From positions 62,001 through 126,000 of the forward strand of contig JACATO010000059.1 of assembly GCA_018389105.1 (NCBI GenBank): DNA of 64,000 nucleotides. Direction: 5' to 3'. Each line of letters starts with the position of its first letter. Within the stretch, counting starts at the first letter, position 1. This document shows, piece by piece, positions 45,001-51,867 of the stretch. The DNA comes from Nautilus pompilius (taxonomy: Eukaryota > Mollusca > Cephalopoda > Nautilida > Nautilidae). Under the pieces are notes generated by a model. The model was not told the origin of the DNA, did no database searches, and saw only the letters and a program-made list of their open reading frames with translations. The position numbers and the translations under genes were made by a program.

Positions 45001-48000
45001 TTTTGCTAGCAGATGCAATCCTTGAACCACAGATCAATAGATTTTTTACCATCTGGATATTTGGTTATCTTTGTTGCTAGACCAAATATAAACAGCTTTA
45101 CCATTGTATATGAGCAGTCTTTATTTTTAGCTACAGTGGTGTATTTGCTCGGACTCTAAACTTTGACTTCTTGCCATCTTCCACAGCCTTTTATGGCTTA
45201 AAATTTATCTTCAATAGATTTTACATTCAACCTGTATTTTCTAGATGCTGTCATGTTTGCAAACATTGAGTTACTAACATGTACAAACAATAACTGCAAT
45301 AATATAAACATTTACAATTAATACAGTGTCTACAAAATAAAAGTCTGACAAGTTTAACTTTGAATATTTTATTATACAATGAATTCTTATTCCCACAATT
45401 CACTTTATAACACTTTAGAACTCAAAATCTGACAGTTCTCACTGTTTAAATAGTGATATTTTGATCAAACAAAATTGTTTTTGTAAATATGTCGTCAATA
45501 AATTTTAAATGAACTTTCACCCCAAAAGATGTTAAACGTTTCTATAACAATATGCATTATTTTCCCTTCATTGGCCTAGGAGAGTAAATGATCTTGCCTC
45601 AGTAGGATAAGCATTGGAGTCTACTGTTTATAAAAACAGTATAAATTGACAATGTCTACAGTAGTTACAAGAAGAAATTTTAAAAGGTCTATAACAAATG
45701 TTATAGATGACAGTCTATAAAAGTAAAGACAAGGAAAAAATAATGTATTTTTTTCATTTTCATTGACCTCCATGTTTATGGCAAATTTTTTTTTTTTAAA
45801 ATTTGTTTTAACAGTTACATTTAAAGAGAAAAGGGAACATCCATGTAATAAAAGTGGAGAGAAAGCCTTATTGATATTACATTAGTGAAGAAATTCTCTG
45901 GTATAAGGACTGATTTGAAAGTTGTTTTGCTTTGGATTTTAAAAAGTGACTGAAGCAGATCTTCAACTCACTGGTTATGAAATTTTTTAATGCAGCTTTA
46001 ATTTAATTAATTCTTTTGCCTATTATCTCAATGGTGCATCAATACAATCTAAAAGAAATAGAATGCCTCACATTCAAAGATTAGTACACAGAAAAAAAAA
46101 ATGTTTCCAAAAATGTAGATTCGTTAATTAATTCAGTTAAGGTGATGAAAGAATTTTCTGTAGATGACATCACTGTCAACTTTCCTTTCTTATACTCCTT
46201 ATATTTATGCACGCAAAGTGTTCAACTATAAACACGAGCATTATTCATTCCCATCTATTCCATTCATTTTCTTTTTTTAATAAATGAAAGTTATAAACAA
46301 TTTTACATGTATCATTTATTTATATATGGAGGCTCCTGCATTACCGACTGTTCGTGCATTTTTGAGAGAAGAAAATGGCTGCAGAATTAGTTAGGCTGTT
46401 CTCTTTGCTTGGAAGTCTTGGATGATATAATTCAAAACCACCTCAATACACTCCTCTATCAGACATATCCTAAAGAGTCAACTGGAATTTCACGCTATCA
46501 AACAAAACCTCATCTAATCAACATTTCAAGTTACAATATTTTTCAAACAAGTGGGTAAAACTGACAATGCTTTAATAACAACCAACTTTGCCATCTTTTT
46601 TTTTTAGATAAAATCTTTTTTGCTTAAAAAAAAAATCATACATCTACAATAGTTTTAACTTTAAAGTGGATACTAATGAGTATAAATAAACTAAGTTTTC
46701 CCCTTAATTAAAAATAAGTTCCCTACATCATTCACTTTGAGACTGTTTCAGTAGGTTTAGGCTAACTCAAAACATCTACAAGCATCTCTACACTGACAAA
46801 AGAGCTGCTACAGCTGACAGCAAGCAGGTATAATTAGAAAGGTCCATGTAAATTCTGGTATCCAATTTTTTTTTTTCCTTTTTTAACTTTCACTTCAAAA
46901 GAATTAAAAAATATAAAATGGAGAGTTTCCAAAGTATTGATATAAGAATGCTTCATTATGTCTTGTATCCATTTGATCAATGCTAGAACTGTGATAAACA
47001 AATTTTATTGACATTACTGTAAATTCTTAGGGTGGCCAAAACATTACATTAGCACACATCCATCTTTTTCACAGCTTCACCTGTTATTAGCGGAAGTCAC
47101 ATAATTATGACAGCCAAGAAAAACTTGGGTTTTGTCTTTTGTCATTTCAAATGACATCTAAACTACATATCACATTAAAACTACTTCAAGAGAATTCTGA
47201 ATAAGTAGAATAAATTACTTGTACGTGGTATTTTGCATTTCTTTACCTGACCCCTAACATAGTAATGATCTTCTGTTAAGTTCCTTTAAAATTTGCACAA
47301 AGACTTTAATCTAAGTCCCAGATTAACCAGTTTTGATATAGATTTTAATTTTAAAAATTATTCTAGAAATGGATGATGTATGTAGCCAACTTTGAAGACT
47401 ACAAAGATGCTTTAGAATTTTCTTGTTTTAATTTTTGCCCTTTTTTATTTTTTTTTTAATAGTTAATATTTCCCCAAAAAAACTAATTTAAATTCAAAGT
47501 TTATAATTTTCTTTCTATGATTCTTGCACTTGACTTCAACTTATTAATCTGGCAGATCTAGACTGCAGAATATTTTAAAGGTTCCAGATCTTTATTTAAG
47601 CAGAAGTTTGCTATTGTCATATTTTTTTTAATAATAACAAGTACAGACAGGTAATTTACAAGGGACTTTGTTAACAAGATAACTGAATATTTTGACTGAC
47701 TGATAGGATGAAAGTAAGATGGCACATACTAAAATCTCTACACATTTGCCCATCTGTGCCCTCCTGTAGAGAAATAATCTGTAAAATAAATGCATAGGTT
47801 TGCTATACAATGCCTACCAGTTCCACATCTACTAGATGTCACTATAAAACGCTGAAAAGATGCATTATCATAACTCATAATAATTACATTTGATATTTTA
47901 AACAGTTTTAGCAAAAATTTAAAACAAAAGATGAGTTCATAAATGTGTGTAGTAATTTCTCAATAATATTTATCAATGCCAAATGTTCCAGGTAAAGAAC

Positions 48001-50368
48001 ATGTCAGTTATTTGAACAATCTTCTAAAGTCACTAAAAACAAATCAATTCTAAACGTATTTCCATTACTAAAATTTAAAACTAAAAAGCACCTAATAAAA
48101 TTATGACAAAATTAGATTCTCTTTATCATGATGCATAGCTGTCATCCTATTTGAGTAAAGCTAAGATCAAAAAAAAAGAGATTAATATCAGCTAACTACA
48201 AACAGTTCAAAGTCCTATAACCTGATTTGTAATTTAGCTAAGGGCACACAACTCTAGGCAAAAAACAACAAAATTTGTTGTTACTGTGCCACACCCCTTC
48301 AGAAACATTTTACTAAAGTCATAGAAAATGTCAAAATGAACAAATTATCATAATGCACAAGCAGCACTTTCAGTATTCAACTAGAACAGTATAAAAGATT
48401 GTATATGCACACATACATTTACTTTTTAGATATTTCTTTACACTTATAAAACCAAAAAAAAAAAATAAAAATAGGTTCTAAATGTAAGAGTAAGTTTTTA
48501 GAGTTTTTAAGCTACCATTCCTAAATGTTTTAAATGATAGGCAGTAAGAACTTGTAAGATTATAGCTTCCAGTCCTATGATATTGTTATATTTGTAGAAG
48601 AAACAGGATAAATTTTCATGCAAACAATTATCTGGTCTCCTGCTGATGGTTTAAAATTGTACTTTTATTTCTTTCAGAAATTTGACATTTTATGGGAGAG
48701 TAGCATCCTGAGGTCACTTGGGGGGGGGGCGGCGGTGGCTTTTGTAGATGGAAAGTCCTCTACCCGGAAAGAGTGGAGGCAAGGGGCGGTGCTTTTTGCC
48801 TTTGGCCTGCCTATCTGGCTGGGAAGGTTAGGTGCGTCAAGACCAGTTTTCGGACTTGACTTACTGAGGCCTTTTTTCCCAAGATTGGTTTTTGGCTGGG
48901 GAAGCGATCACTCTAACATGGGGCATTTGCGCCCCTAACTCTGGCCGCCTTGGCGGCCAGCTACACGAGGTGCTTCGACGCCTCAACCCAGCCTTTTAGG
49001 CCTTAACAGGAGCTTGCTCCACACCTGGCTTCAGCCAGCCACCTCCACTCCCTTCTCCTCAGAGATACACACGCATACACGAACTTTCACACGTACCCAC
49101 ACGCAAGCACCACAAAAAGATTTTTAAAAAAGATTTTTAAAAAAGAACTGGTAAGGAATTCTGCTGCTAATGTAACTTACATTTATGTTACCCAAGACCT
49201 GTGAAATTCCTACAAGAAAGGAAGTTAACCAAGGTATTTAATGATAAGAAGAATATGTATGAATCAACAAAAAGGTGTAATTTAAAACTTTTCAAGCATC
49301 ACTCAAGATGAGAACTGAGGAGAAAGAGATTTCTTCAATCAACATGTGGCTGATAAGTGGAATCAAGCAAAATAAAAGCAGCTATTCCTGAATTTATCCC
49401 AATGGTGACCTATTTTGACTTATTTAGAGAACAAACAAACTAAACCCTTCGATTATACCATACAAATAGACTTCTTCCCCTTAGATTCAACTGTCATCTA
49501 TGTAAACTGGTGAGTGGCAATATTTGATATTTTCACATAGGTAATTTCATAAAATATATTATTAGATTCCAGTATTAGTACTAAAGACATACTCTATGGT
49601 GTACAGAACTATGAACTCTTGTAATTAATTCTCAATCAATACTAAAAGGTTTCCACCTATTATTCCAAAACTTTTACATTTCTCTACCAAACATTTGTAT
49701 GGAACCGTATCAAATGCTTCATGAAGATCAAGATAATTAATATCACCAAAAGTTTTACAACACCCTAAAATGTTCTAATTTTGTTAGATAAAGTTGAATA
49801 AAACCTGCTAAATTTGCATAATATTATATTAACTTTGAAGTGCATACCACTTTATATTTTTTCCAATAATTAATGGAAAGTGACCAGGAATGAAACTGTG
49901 ATAACTCGAAATCTAACGTGCAAATACATAATTTCCAAAAAGACCCTATAAATCATAAGTATGACAACTTAACGAGAAGTATTAAGAAATAAACAGTTAA
50001 AAGCGGTCGTTATTTCTAGTGATGCAATCCGGGCCATGAATGTACTTAAGCTGCATCCTCAAGTCTCGCGAGTAGGTTGAGCAAGATTTTCCTGAACAGA
50101 CAGACACCCTGCTGTAATCCTTTATCAAACTGAGCTGTAGTTATTAGAATCCTGAACAGGATCCCTTTTTATGGGGAGTGTGACATGCTGAGCTTTCCTT
50201 TCGTAGGGAGGCAACTGTTGAAAATGAAGGTGAAAGTGTACAAAATAAATAATAATAAAGTACATAGAAGGTTACACAGTCGCTTGAAGGCTCACAAGAA
50301 CTTTGCCCTGAGCTGATTTATACTAGTATTATTAAAATTAATTAATTATTTTGGTGAAAGTGAAGCAC

Positions 50369-50404
<36 letters not shown>

Positions 50405-50610
50405 ATCTAGAAATTAAAAGAACGTTGGCTTTCTCGGGTCAGGAAACTCGAGAGACACTTACCGCCAAAGTTGAATTGAAAAGTCCGCTATTTAGATTTT
50501 TTAGAGGAAGTAAATCAATCTAGAAAAGTCACTCACCAAAAGAATATCTTAGAAAAGACACTCGCCCGCACGTAGGGGTTCGCGTTGTCGTGCTGCACAC
50601 TTTCGTCCAT
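1..50610 (-). CDS. ABCC4: ABCC4/MRP4-like ABC transporter gene (5' half, 12 exon positions, one of them duplicated)
   Basis: ABCC4-family proteins are plasma-membrane ATP-driven exporters of organic anions, cyclic nucleotides, prostanoids and drug conjugates. Exons read by splicing: 50537-50610, 44493-44603, 41485-41599, 38310-38525, 37406-37495, 36520-36683, 36275-36400, one of 17917-18166 or 9090-9339, 3146-3256, 1995-2081, 1272-1463 and 1-43. They give 1579 coding bases (about 526 codons) in one continuous frame, running off the left edge. Order: cytosolic N-terminus with WLNPL (residues 26-30), TMD1 (about 85-380), acidic linker (383-419), NBD1 from residue 420 with Walker A GPVGSGK at 442-448 split from SS by an intron, and Q-loop YVSQQPWVF at 474-482. 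There is no TMD0, as expected for ABCC4. The signature motif, Walker B and second half lie outside the window. All junctions are GT/AG and no lesion was seen. A close paralogue of ABCC4 is possible; the family call is secure. Confidence 0.93.
320..690 (+). mobile_element. LINE 3' end remnant (non-LTR reverse transcriptase C-terminus)
   Basis: Plus-strand frames, broken by stops, read [15 protein letters not shown], then LQSWSIRC, then [20 protein letters not shown]. These resemble the C-terminal tail of CR1/Jockey/RTE-type reverse transcriptases: VQRRFTKxIPxLKxLxYExRLxxLxLxSLxxRRLRGD, then WNxLPxxVVxAxSVxxFKxxLD. It is short, decayed, and lies in the ABCC4-like intron between exons 11 and 12. 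Confidence 0.55.
1272..1463 (-). CDS. ABCC4: ABCC4-like exon 11 (NBD1 Q-loop)
   Basis: 192 bp (64 codons, phase 0 to 0), acceptor TTTACAG, donor GTACCA. It begins [20 protein letters not shown], contains [20 protein letters not shown] and ends SICALKK. The Q-loop glutamines couple ATP binding to the membrane domain. VFSxSLRxNILFGK is typical of ABCC NBD1. Confidence 0.95.
1995..2081 (-). CDS. ABCC4: ABCC4-like exon 10 (NBD1 Walker A)
   Basis: 87 bp (29 codons, phase 0 to 0), acceptor AAAGAAG, donor GTTGGT. It encodes [20 protein letters not shown], then [16 protein letters not shown] is the Walker A phosphate-binding loop of NBD1, and its last residues SS come from the next exon. The intron position inside Walker A is a useful landmark for ABCC gene structure. 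Confidence 0.94.
2082..3145 (-). other. ABCC4: ABCC4-like intron between exons 10 and 9
   Basis: AT-rich intron sequence. I see no further exon, RNA gene or recognisable mobile element. A short dinucleotide CA/TA tract lies just outside it at about 1945-1978. Confidence 0.6.
3146..3256 (-). CDS. ABCC4: ABCC4-like exon 9 (TMD1-NBD1 linker)
   Basis: 111 bp (37 codons, phase 0 to 0), acceptor ATAACAG, donor GTAGAT. It begins [17 protein letters not shown] and ends [13 protein letters not shown]. It matches the family's FLxLxE acidic linker followed by VxxxxxxAxWD at the first NBD1 strand (aromatic A-loop Trp). It joins in frame to either variable exon upstream. Confidence 0.92.
3257..6332 (-). 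other. ABCC4: ABCC4-like intron sequence, no recognised content
   Basis: AT-rich intron sequence with poly-A/poly-T runs. Apparent open stretches are short and do not match a protein family that I recognise. Confidence 0.5.
6333..8692 (-). mobile_element. hAT DNA transposon relic (ZBED/SCAND3-like)
   Basis: Inverted ends are visible: CAAGAGGTTCTCAAACTTTT at the left and, on the reverse strand, CACTGGTTCTCAATC at the right. Between them the minus strand has a shattered transposase. The clearest piece, 7067-7306, contains [20 protein letters not shown], resembling the LAYLADIFxxLNxLN segment of ZBED5/SCAND3-type hAT transposases. Further minus frames to about 6340 contain many stops. An 8-bp target duplication is not convincing. 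The element is old and inactive. Confidence 0.6.
9090..9339 (-). CDS. ABCC4: ABCC4-like variable exon 8, copy II (alternative TM5-TM6)
   Basis: 250 bp, acceptor CACTTGCAG, donor GTAATC. It has the same length and phases as copy I. Its first base completes an Asn codon after exon 7, then 83 codons run from [11 protein letters not shown] to [12 protein letters not shown]. Two hydrophobic stretches and the terminal (S/A)-E-(A/S)-x-x-A-(x)-x-R-(V/I)-K match copy I and the family. The ungapped alignment with copy I has about 15 identities in 83 positions by my count. No stops or damaged sites were seen, so a pseudo-exon is unlikely. Usage needs RNA evidence. Confidence 0.82.
9890..10075 (-). mobile_element. 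Possible tRNA-derived SINE
   Basis: The minus strand at about 10013-10075 carries an A-box-like TAGCCAAGG and, about 30 bases further, a B-box-like GTTTGATTCC, spaced as in a tRNA promoter. A G-rich stretch and unrelated body follow. No intact cloverleaf is evident. Length and 3' end are guesses. Confidence 0.33.
11284..12890 (+). mobile_element. Tc1-like transposon relic 1
   Basis: The left end reads TA then CAGTGGTGAACAAAAGTTTA, the style of a Tc1-family terminal repeat. A weaker inverted counterpart with ACAAACTTTT occurs near 12865. Plus-strand fragments include SERTVQRH-like and [13 protein letters not shown] stretches, in the order expected for a Tc1 helix-turn-helix plus DDE transposase. 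Stops and frame changes are frequent. No complete transposase remains. Confidence 0.5.
13040..14105 (+). pseudogene. Tc1-like transposase pseudogene (relic 2)
   Basis: The plus strand at 13545-13781 reads [18 protein letters not shown] and later NNNAPSI. These correspond to the Tc1 GSGSVMVWGCFSxxGxGPL block and the QxDNAP catalytic block. Further on, [18 protein letters not shown] matches the C-terminal PxxxxxxLVxSMPRR stretch. Stops and shifts separate the blocks. The first Asp of DNAP is lost (NNNAP), so catalysis would be abolished even without the breaks. Confidence 0.7.
14106..17916 (-). other. ABCC4: ABCC4-like intron between variable exon copies, no recognised content
   Basis: AT-rich sequence between the second Tc1 relic and variable exon copy I. 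It includes a short (AGAC)n run at about 16768-16788 and a B-box-like TTTCAAACCCC at about 14190. No third copy of the variable exon was recognised here by eye. Confidence 0.45.
17917..18166 (-). CDS. ABCC4: ABCC4-like variable exon 8, copy I (TM5-TM6)
   Basis: 250 bp, acceptor CCTGGCAG, donor GTAATT. Entered in phase 2 and left in phase 0. The first base completes a Lys codon, followed by 83 codons from [11 protein letters not shown] to [13 protein letters not shown]. It corresponds to the family segment with the last loop and the last two helices of TMD1, ending in the amphipathic stretch before the linker (compare SEAIVSIRRIQ in human ABCC4). This is the copy nearer exon 7 and therefore the first transcribed. 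A second copy of identical length and phase lies at 9090-9339. Joining both, or neither, breaks the frame. Confidence 0.88.
18167..20460 (-). other. ABCC4: ABCC4-like intron 7, left part, no recognised gene
   Basis: Start of the 18-kb intron upstream of variable exon copy I. Short open frames occur on both strands but none matches a family I recognise. Confidence 0.4.
20465..20650 (+). pseudogene. hAT transposase C-terminal fragment (hATC dimerisation region)
   Basis: The plus strand reads [20 protein letters not shown], then [14 protein letters not shown] and a terminal [11 protein letters not shown] before a stop. This is the classic end of an hAT transposase (ERSFSxLKxIKxxLRxxMxxERLxxLAxLSIE). 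Only this domain is recognisable. It is a lone fragment about 0.5 kb left of a separate, younger hAT element. Confidence 0.65.
21115..22323 (+). mobile_element. Internally deleted hAT element with perfect 8-bp target duplication
   Basis: 1209-bp element. It begins CAGGGGTCACCAAACTCCGG and ends in GTGGTGACCCCTG, giving terminal inverted repeats headed by CAGGGGTCACC. It is flanked by identical TCCTATAG at 21107-21114 and 22324-22331, the 8-bp duplication expected for hAT. It encodes a single open 270-residue protein lacking the catalytic core. It sits in the antisense orientation inside the ABCC4-like 18-kb intron. Perfect duplication suggests a fairly recent insertion. Confidence 0.9.
21256..22068 (+). 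CDS. BED zinc finger plus hATC mini-protein of a deleted hAT transposon
   Basis: 270 codons, uninterrupted. An N-terminal basic patch (KKRK near residue 32) is followed by a BED-type finger with CVVC and H-x4-H in RHYETKH (residues about 60-85). The C-terminal half carries [17 protein letters not shown] and the downstream hATC pattern (residues about 190-255). The family is the GTF2IRD2/ZBED-like hAT group, whose full transposases are around 600 residues or more. Here the RNase H-like catalytic middle is missing and the flanks are joined in frame near residue 155. It could still bind DNA and dimerise, but could not catalyse transposition. It is more likely an element product than a host gene. 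Confidence 0.75.
   Translation: MGKKAQKNSPVKVLIELVSRLFSSPFIMATKKRKVDAERRVFNEEWGVKYFFVETKDQKASCVVCSRSVAVLKEYNLQRHYETKHLSTYSKFSGKLRSEKYESMKRGLETQRNLFTRKFAENESVTRTSYRTVHKLAERGKPFTDGNFIKECMMEAENGLLKEKHREGKLVEFYRFLPDVEFPKLKKFSAGMASLFGTTYVCEQTFSKMKYVKSTRRTRLTDEHLKAILLIGCSNSKPNIDDILKAKRVSFTNLTNLFCCLVCKIRICAH
23091..24839 (-). pseudogene. Tigger/pogo-type DDE transposase pseudogene
   Basis: Minus-strand blocks in order: 24564-24839, a CENP-B/psq-type N-terminus ([20 protein letters not shown] then [12 protein letters not shown]); 24005-24427, a second helix-turn-helix ([16 protein letters not shown]) and the start of the catalytic domain ([15 protein letters not shown]); 23610-24065, [10 protein letters not shown] and [15 protein letters not shown]; and two tail pieces at 23323-23505 and 23091-23345. 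Adjacent blocks lie in different frames, so several frameshifts separate them, and a stop-rich gap lies near 24430-24560. The family acts by TA-targeted cut and paste. Terminal repeats were not found. Confidence 0.85.
24850..25600. other. CpG-rich patch inside intron 7
   Basis: About 0.7 kb markedly richer in CG dinucleotides than its surroundings, with short open frames on both strands (for example 24969-25205 plus and 25175-25429 minus). Neither matches a family I recognise. It abuts the Tigger relic, so it may be that element's 5' flank. An unrelated element or a cryptic promoter is also possible. Confidence 0.4.
25601..27466 (-). other. ABCC4: ABCC4-like intron 7, middle part, no recognised content
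   Basis: AT-rich sequence with homopolymer runs. I see no exon, RNA gene or recognisable transposon block. Confidence 0.45.
27540..29090 (+). mobile_element. L1/Tx1-like non-LTR retrotransposon, 3' fragment
   Basis: The plus strand begins inside the reverse transcriptase with [20 protein letters not shown] (about 27590-27650), then after a frame change [10 protein letters not shown] with the YADD catalytic box. Later comes [11 protein letters not shown] and an [16 protein letters not shown] block, typical of the L1/Tx1 connection region (xLGIxF, then LxxWxxRxLSLxGR). The 28533-28814 segment has [18 protein letters not shown], the C-terminal Cys-rich motif. Several stops and shifts mean the enzyme is dead. 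The 3' UTR may extend to about 30 kb. The 5' part is missing, as usual for such elements. Confidence 0.75.
30488..30960 (+). pseudogene. Polinton/Maverick-type DDE integrase fragment
   Basis: AT-rich plus-strand pieces in changing frames. One has [12 protein letters not shown] and LDIDLIQN. Another has [12 protein letters not shown] and then [11 protein letters not shown]. The last two resemble the IWxADLVDMQ and LNVIDVFSKYAW blocks of the integrases carried by Maverick/Polinton elements. The residue after LV in the first block and the residues between DVF and AW are lost. Decayed copy. The assignment is by motif memory only. Confidence 0.45.
31950..32520 (-). pseudogene. Possible Polinton protein-primed polymerase N-terminal fragment
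   Basis: The minus strand from about 32515 to 32300 is open for some 65 codons, including [15 protein letters not shown] and [15 protein letters not shown] further minus stretch reads [12 protein letters not shown]. The order PLxxxxxIELP, then GIxxPV, then xxVxxFxxD resembles the N-terminal region of Polinton type-B polymerases that I remember. Orientation opposite to the integrase fragment would suit a Polinton. Many stops follow. Confidence is limited. Confidence 0.35.
33100..36274 (-). other. ABCC4: ABCC4-like intron 7, right part
   Basis: Mostly AT-rich. A less AT-rich stretch at about 34620-35110 looks like an unidentified interspersed repeat. A 100-codon minus open frame at 35768-36070 is hydrophobic but has no family match that I trust. 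Confidence 0.4.
36275..36400 (-). CDS. ABCC4: ABCC4-like exon 7 (second intracellular loop, MNEII and YCWE)
   Basis: 126 bp, acceptor CTTCAG, donor GTAAGT. It encodes [20 protein letters not shown], then [13 protein letters not shown] and a basic end. This is the conserved (D)xRIxxMNE-(I/V)-(I)xxIRxIKMYxWE segment. It leaves two bases into a codon (phase 2), so the next exon must start with one completing base. The next matching exon is 18 kb downstream. Confidence 0.95.
36520..36683 (-). CDS. ABCC4: ABCC4-like exon 6 (TM helices 3-4)
   Basis: 164 bp, acceptor TTTTAG, donor GTAATG. It enters in phase 0 and leaves in phase 2. It encodes [20 protein letters not shown], then a W-containing stretch and [17 protein letters not shown]. 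The LHxLWxGPLQA motif and IIPLQ are diagnostic for ABCC TMD1. The next exon lies only 119 bp away. Confidence 0.94.
36740..37200. repeat. Unidentified interspersed repeat-like segment
   Basis: Noticeably higher GC than the adjacent intron, with abrupt edges, between exons 6 and 5 of the transporter gene. It has no long frame and no recognisable protein block. Its composition suggests an inserted repeat, not host intron sequence. Confidence 0.25.
37406..37495 (-). CDS. ABCC4: ABCC4-like exon 5 (TTGQ coupling-helix exon)
   Basis: 90 bp, exactly 30 codons, phase 0 to 0, donor GTGAGT. It encodes [20 protein letters not shown] and then [14 protein letters not shown]-(I/V)VN-(L/I)-(M/L)-(S/T)NDV-(N/D)-(R/K)FD is the hallmark first intracellular loop of ABCC transporters, where the coupling helix touches NBD1. 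Confidence 0.95.
38310..38525 (-). CDS. ABCC4: ABCC4-like exon 4 (TM helices 1-2)
   Basis: 216 bp (72 codons, phase 0 to 0), acceptor ATTATAG, donor GTATGA. It begins [18 protein letters not shown] and ends [13 protein letters not shown]. It matches the family's (K)VxQPxxLGxLIxYF and the R-x-R-x-A-x-x-x-x-x-Y-RK stretch at the first cytosolic loop, and includes YYYHV before a basic loop. No stop or frame break was seen. Confidence 0.94.
38526..41484 (-). other. ABCC4: ABCC4-like intron 3, no recognised gene
   Basis: Composition varies between AT-rich and moderately GC sequence, suggesting old insertions. Short frames on both strands were checked and none was recognised. Confidence 0.4.
41485..41599 (-). 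CDS. ABCC4: ABCC4-like exon 3 (lasso end and first helix)
   Basis: 115 bp with acceptor TTTCAG and donor GTGAGC. It encodes [20 protein letters not shown], then [19 protein letters not shown]. The KPSLLPAI segment is the usual entry into helix 1 of TMD1 in ABCC proteins. It enters in phase 2 and leaves in phase 0. Confidence 0.92.
41600..44492 (-). other. ABCC4: ABCC4-like intron 2 with unidentified open frames
   Basis: It contains a 124-codon open minus frame at 42440-42814 with no recognisable domain, and plus-strand bits near 41900 and 42200 that faintly resemble the end of a piggyBac transposase (RCQLC then TRYM). Evidence is too weak to name an element. Confidence 0.3.
44493..44603 (-). 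CDS. ABCC4: ABCC4-like exon 2 (N-terminal linker)
   Basis: This 111-bp exon has acceptor CTAG at 44604-44607 and donor GTATGT. It encodes [20 protein letters not shown] followed by [16 protein letters not shown]. This is the family motif in which a WLNPL stretch is followed by a basic, then acidic segment ending in a (D/E)DMY-V-P box. It enters and leaves in phase 2. Confidence 0.92.
44604..48715 (-). other. ABCC4: ABCC4-like intron 1, left part, no recognised content
   Basis: Long AT-rich stretch with homopolymer runs. I see no exon or named transposon block. Confidence 0.5.
48716..49115. repeat. GC-rich island with sharp edges, probable inserted repeat
   Basis: About 400 bp of GC-rich sequence starts at a run of G followed by GGCGGTGG and ends in a CA-rich tail and a duplicated GATTTTTAAAAAA unit (about 49121-49144). 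The short palindrome GGCCGCCTTGGCGGCC lies near 48943-48958. The surroundings are strongly AT-rich. A SINE or the 3' end of a LINE is plausible. It has no recognisable protein. Confidence 0.4.
49600..49760 (-). mobile_element. LINE reverse transcriptase fragment
   Basis: The minus strand reads [20 protein letters not shown]. This is the catalytic motif of non-LTR reverse transcriptases (xxxYLDFxKAFDxVPHxxLxxKL), including the first catalytic Asp. The frame is lost on either side. It lies in intron 1 of the transporter gene, in the same orientation. Confidence 0.7.
50366..50402. repeat. (TTA)n microsatellite
   Basis: About 12 uninterrupted TTA units close to the first coding exon of the transporter, within its first intron. 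Confidence 0.85.
50537..50610 (-). CDS. ABCC4: ABCC4-like exon 1 (start codon)
   Basis: The ATG at 50608-50610 begins [14 protein letters not shown] and the exon ends in FSKIFF before the donor GTGAGT at 50531-50536. It ends two bases into a codon (phase 2), and joining to exon 2 gives FFCWLNPL, the ABCC4-type motif just before the first membrane region. Start choice rests on this in-frame join. It is the only N-terminus seen that connects, and its length matches the short ABCC4 N-terminus. The exon lies in a locally CpG-rich patch. Confidence 0.85.
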
Positions 50611-51479
<869 letters not shown>

Positions 51480-51867
51480 GTAAAAAAGAAGAAGATACTT
51501 TTGGTATTAATGGATGTAAATGTCCGGACAGTTTTTGAATTGATACCCAGCTCTCATTCTCTGCTGTGTAACGTCTGGCAGGGGATCTAGCCTGCGGAGA
51601 AAGGCTTCGGTTCCTCCCGCGCTTCCGTCATCACATCCACCTGGCACAAGAAGGGTTCAGACAATTTGGGACCTCGGTGACTTGGGATGGATGTGATGAC
51701 CGACCCCTTATTGCCGAACTTCGGGCGGGCGCAGTAACCCCTGAACACACAGAATTAATTAATTACCCGTGTTTACTTCGCCTAAGGCGTTTGACTTGGC
51801 CAACGTCTGCTTCCGCGGAATAGAAAAACAGTTGTTGTTGTTTTTTAATTGTCTCCTTGCTTGAAAA

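Noticed and set aside
48618-48938. 106-codon plus frame through the GC-rich island
   Set aside because: Spans the border between intron and inserted repeat; no domain.
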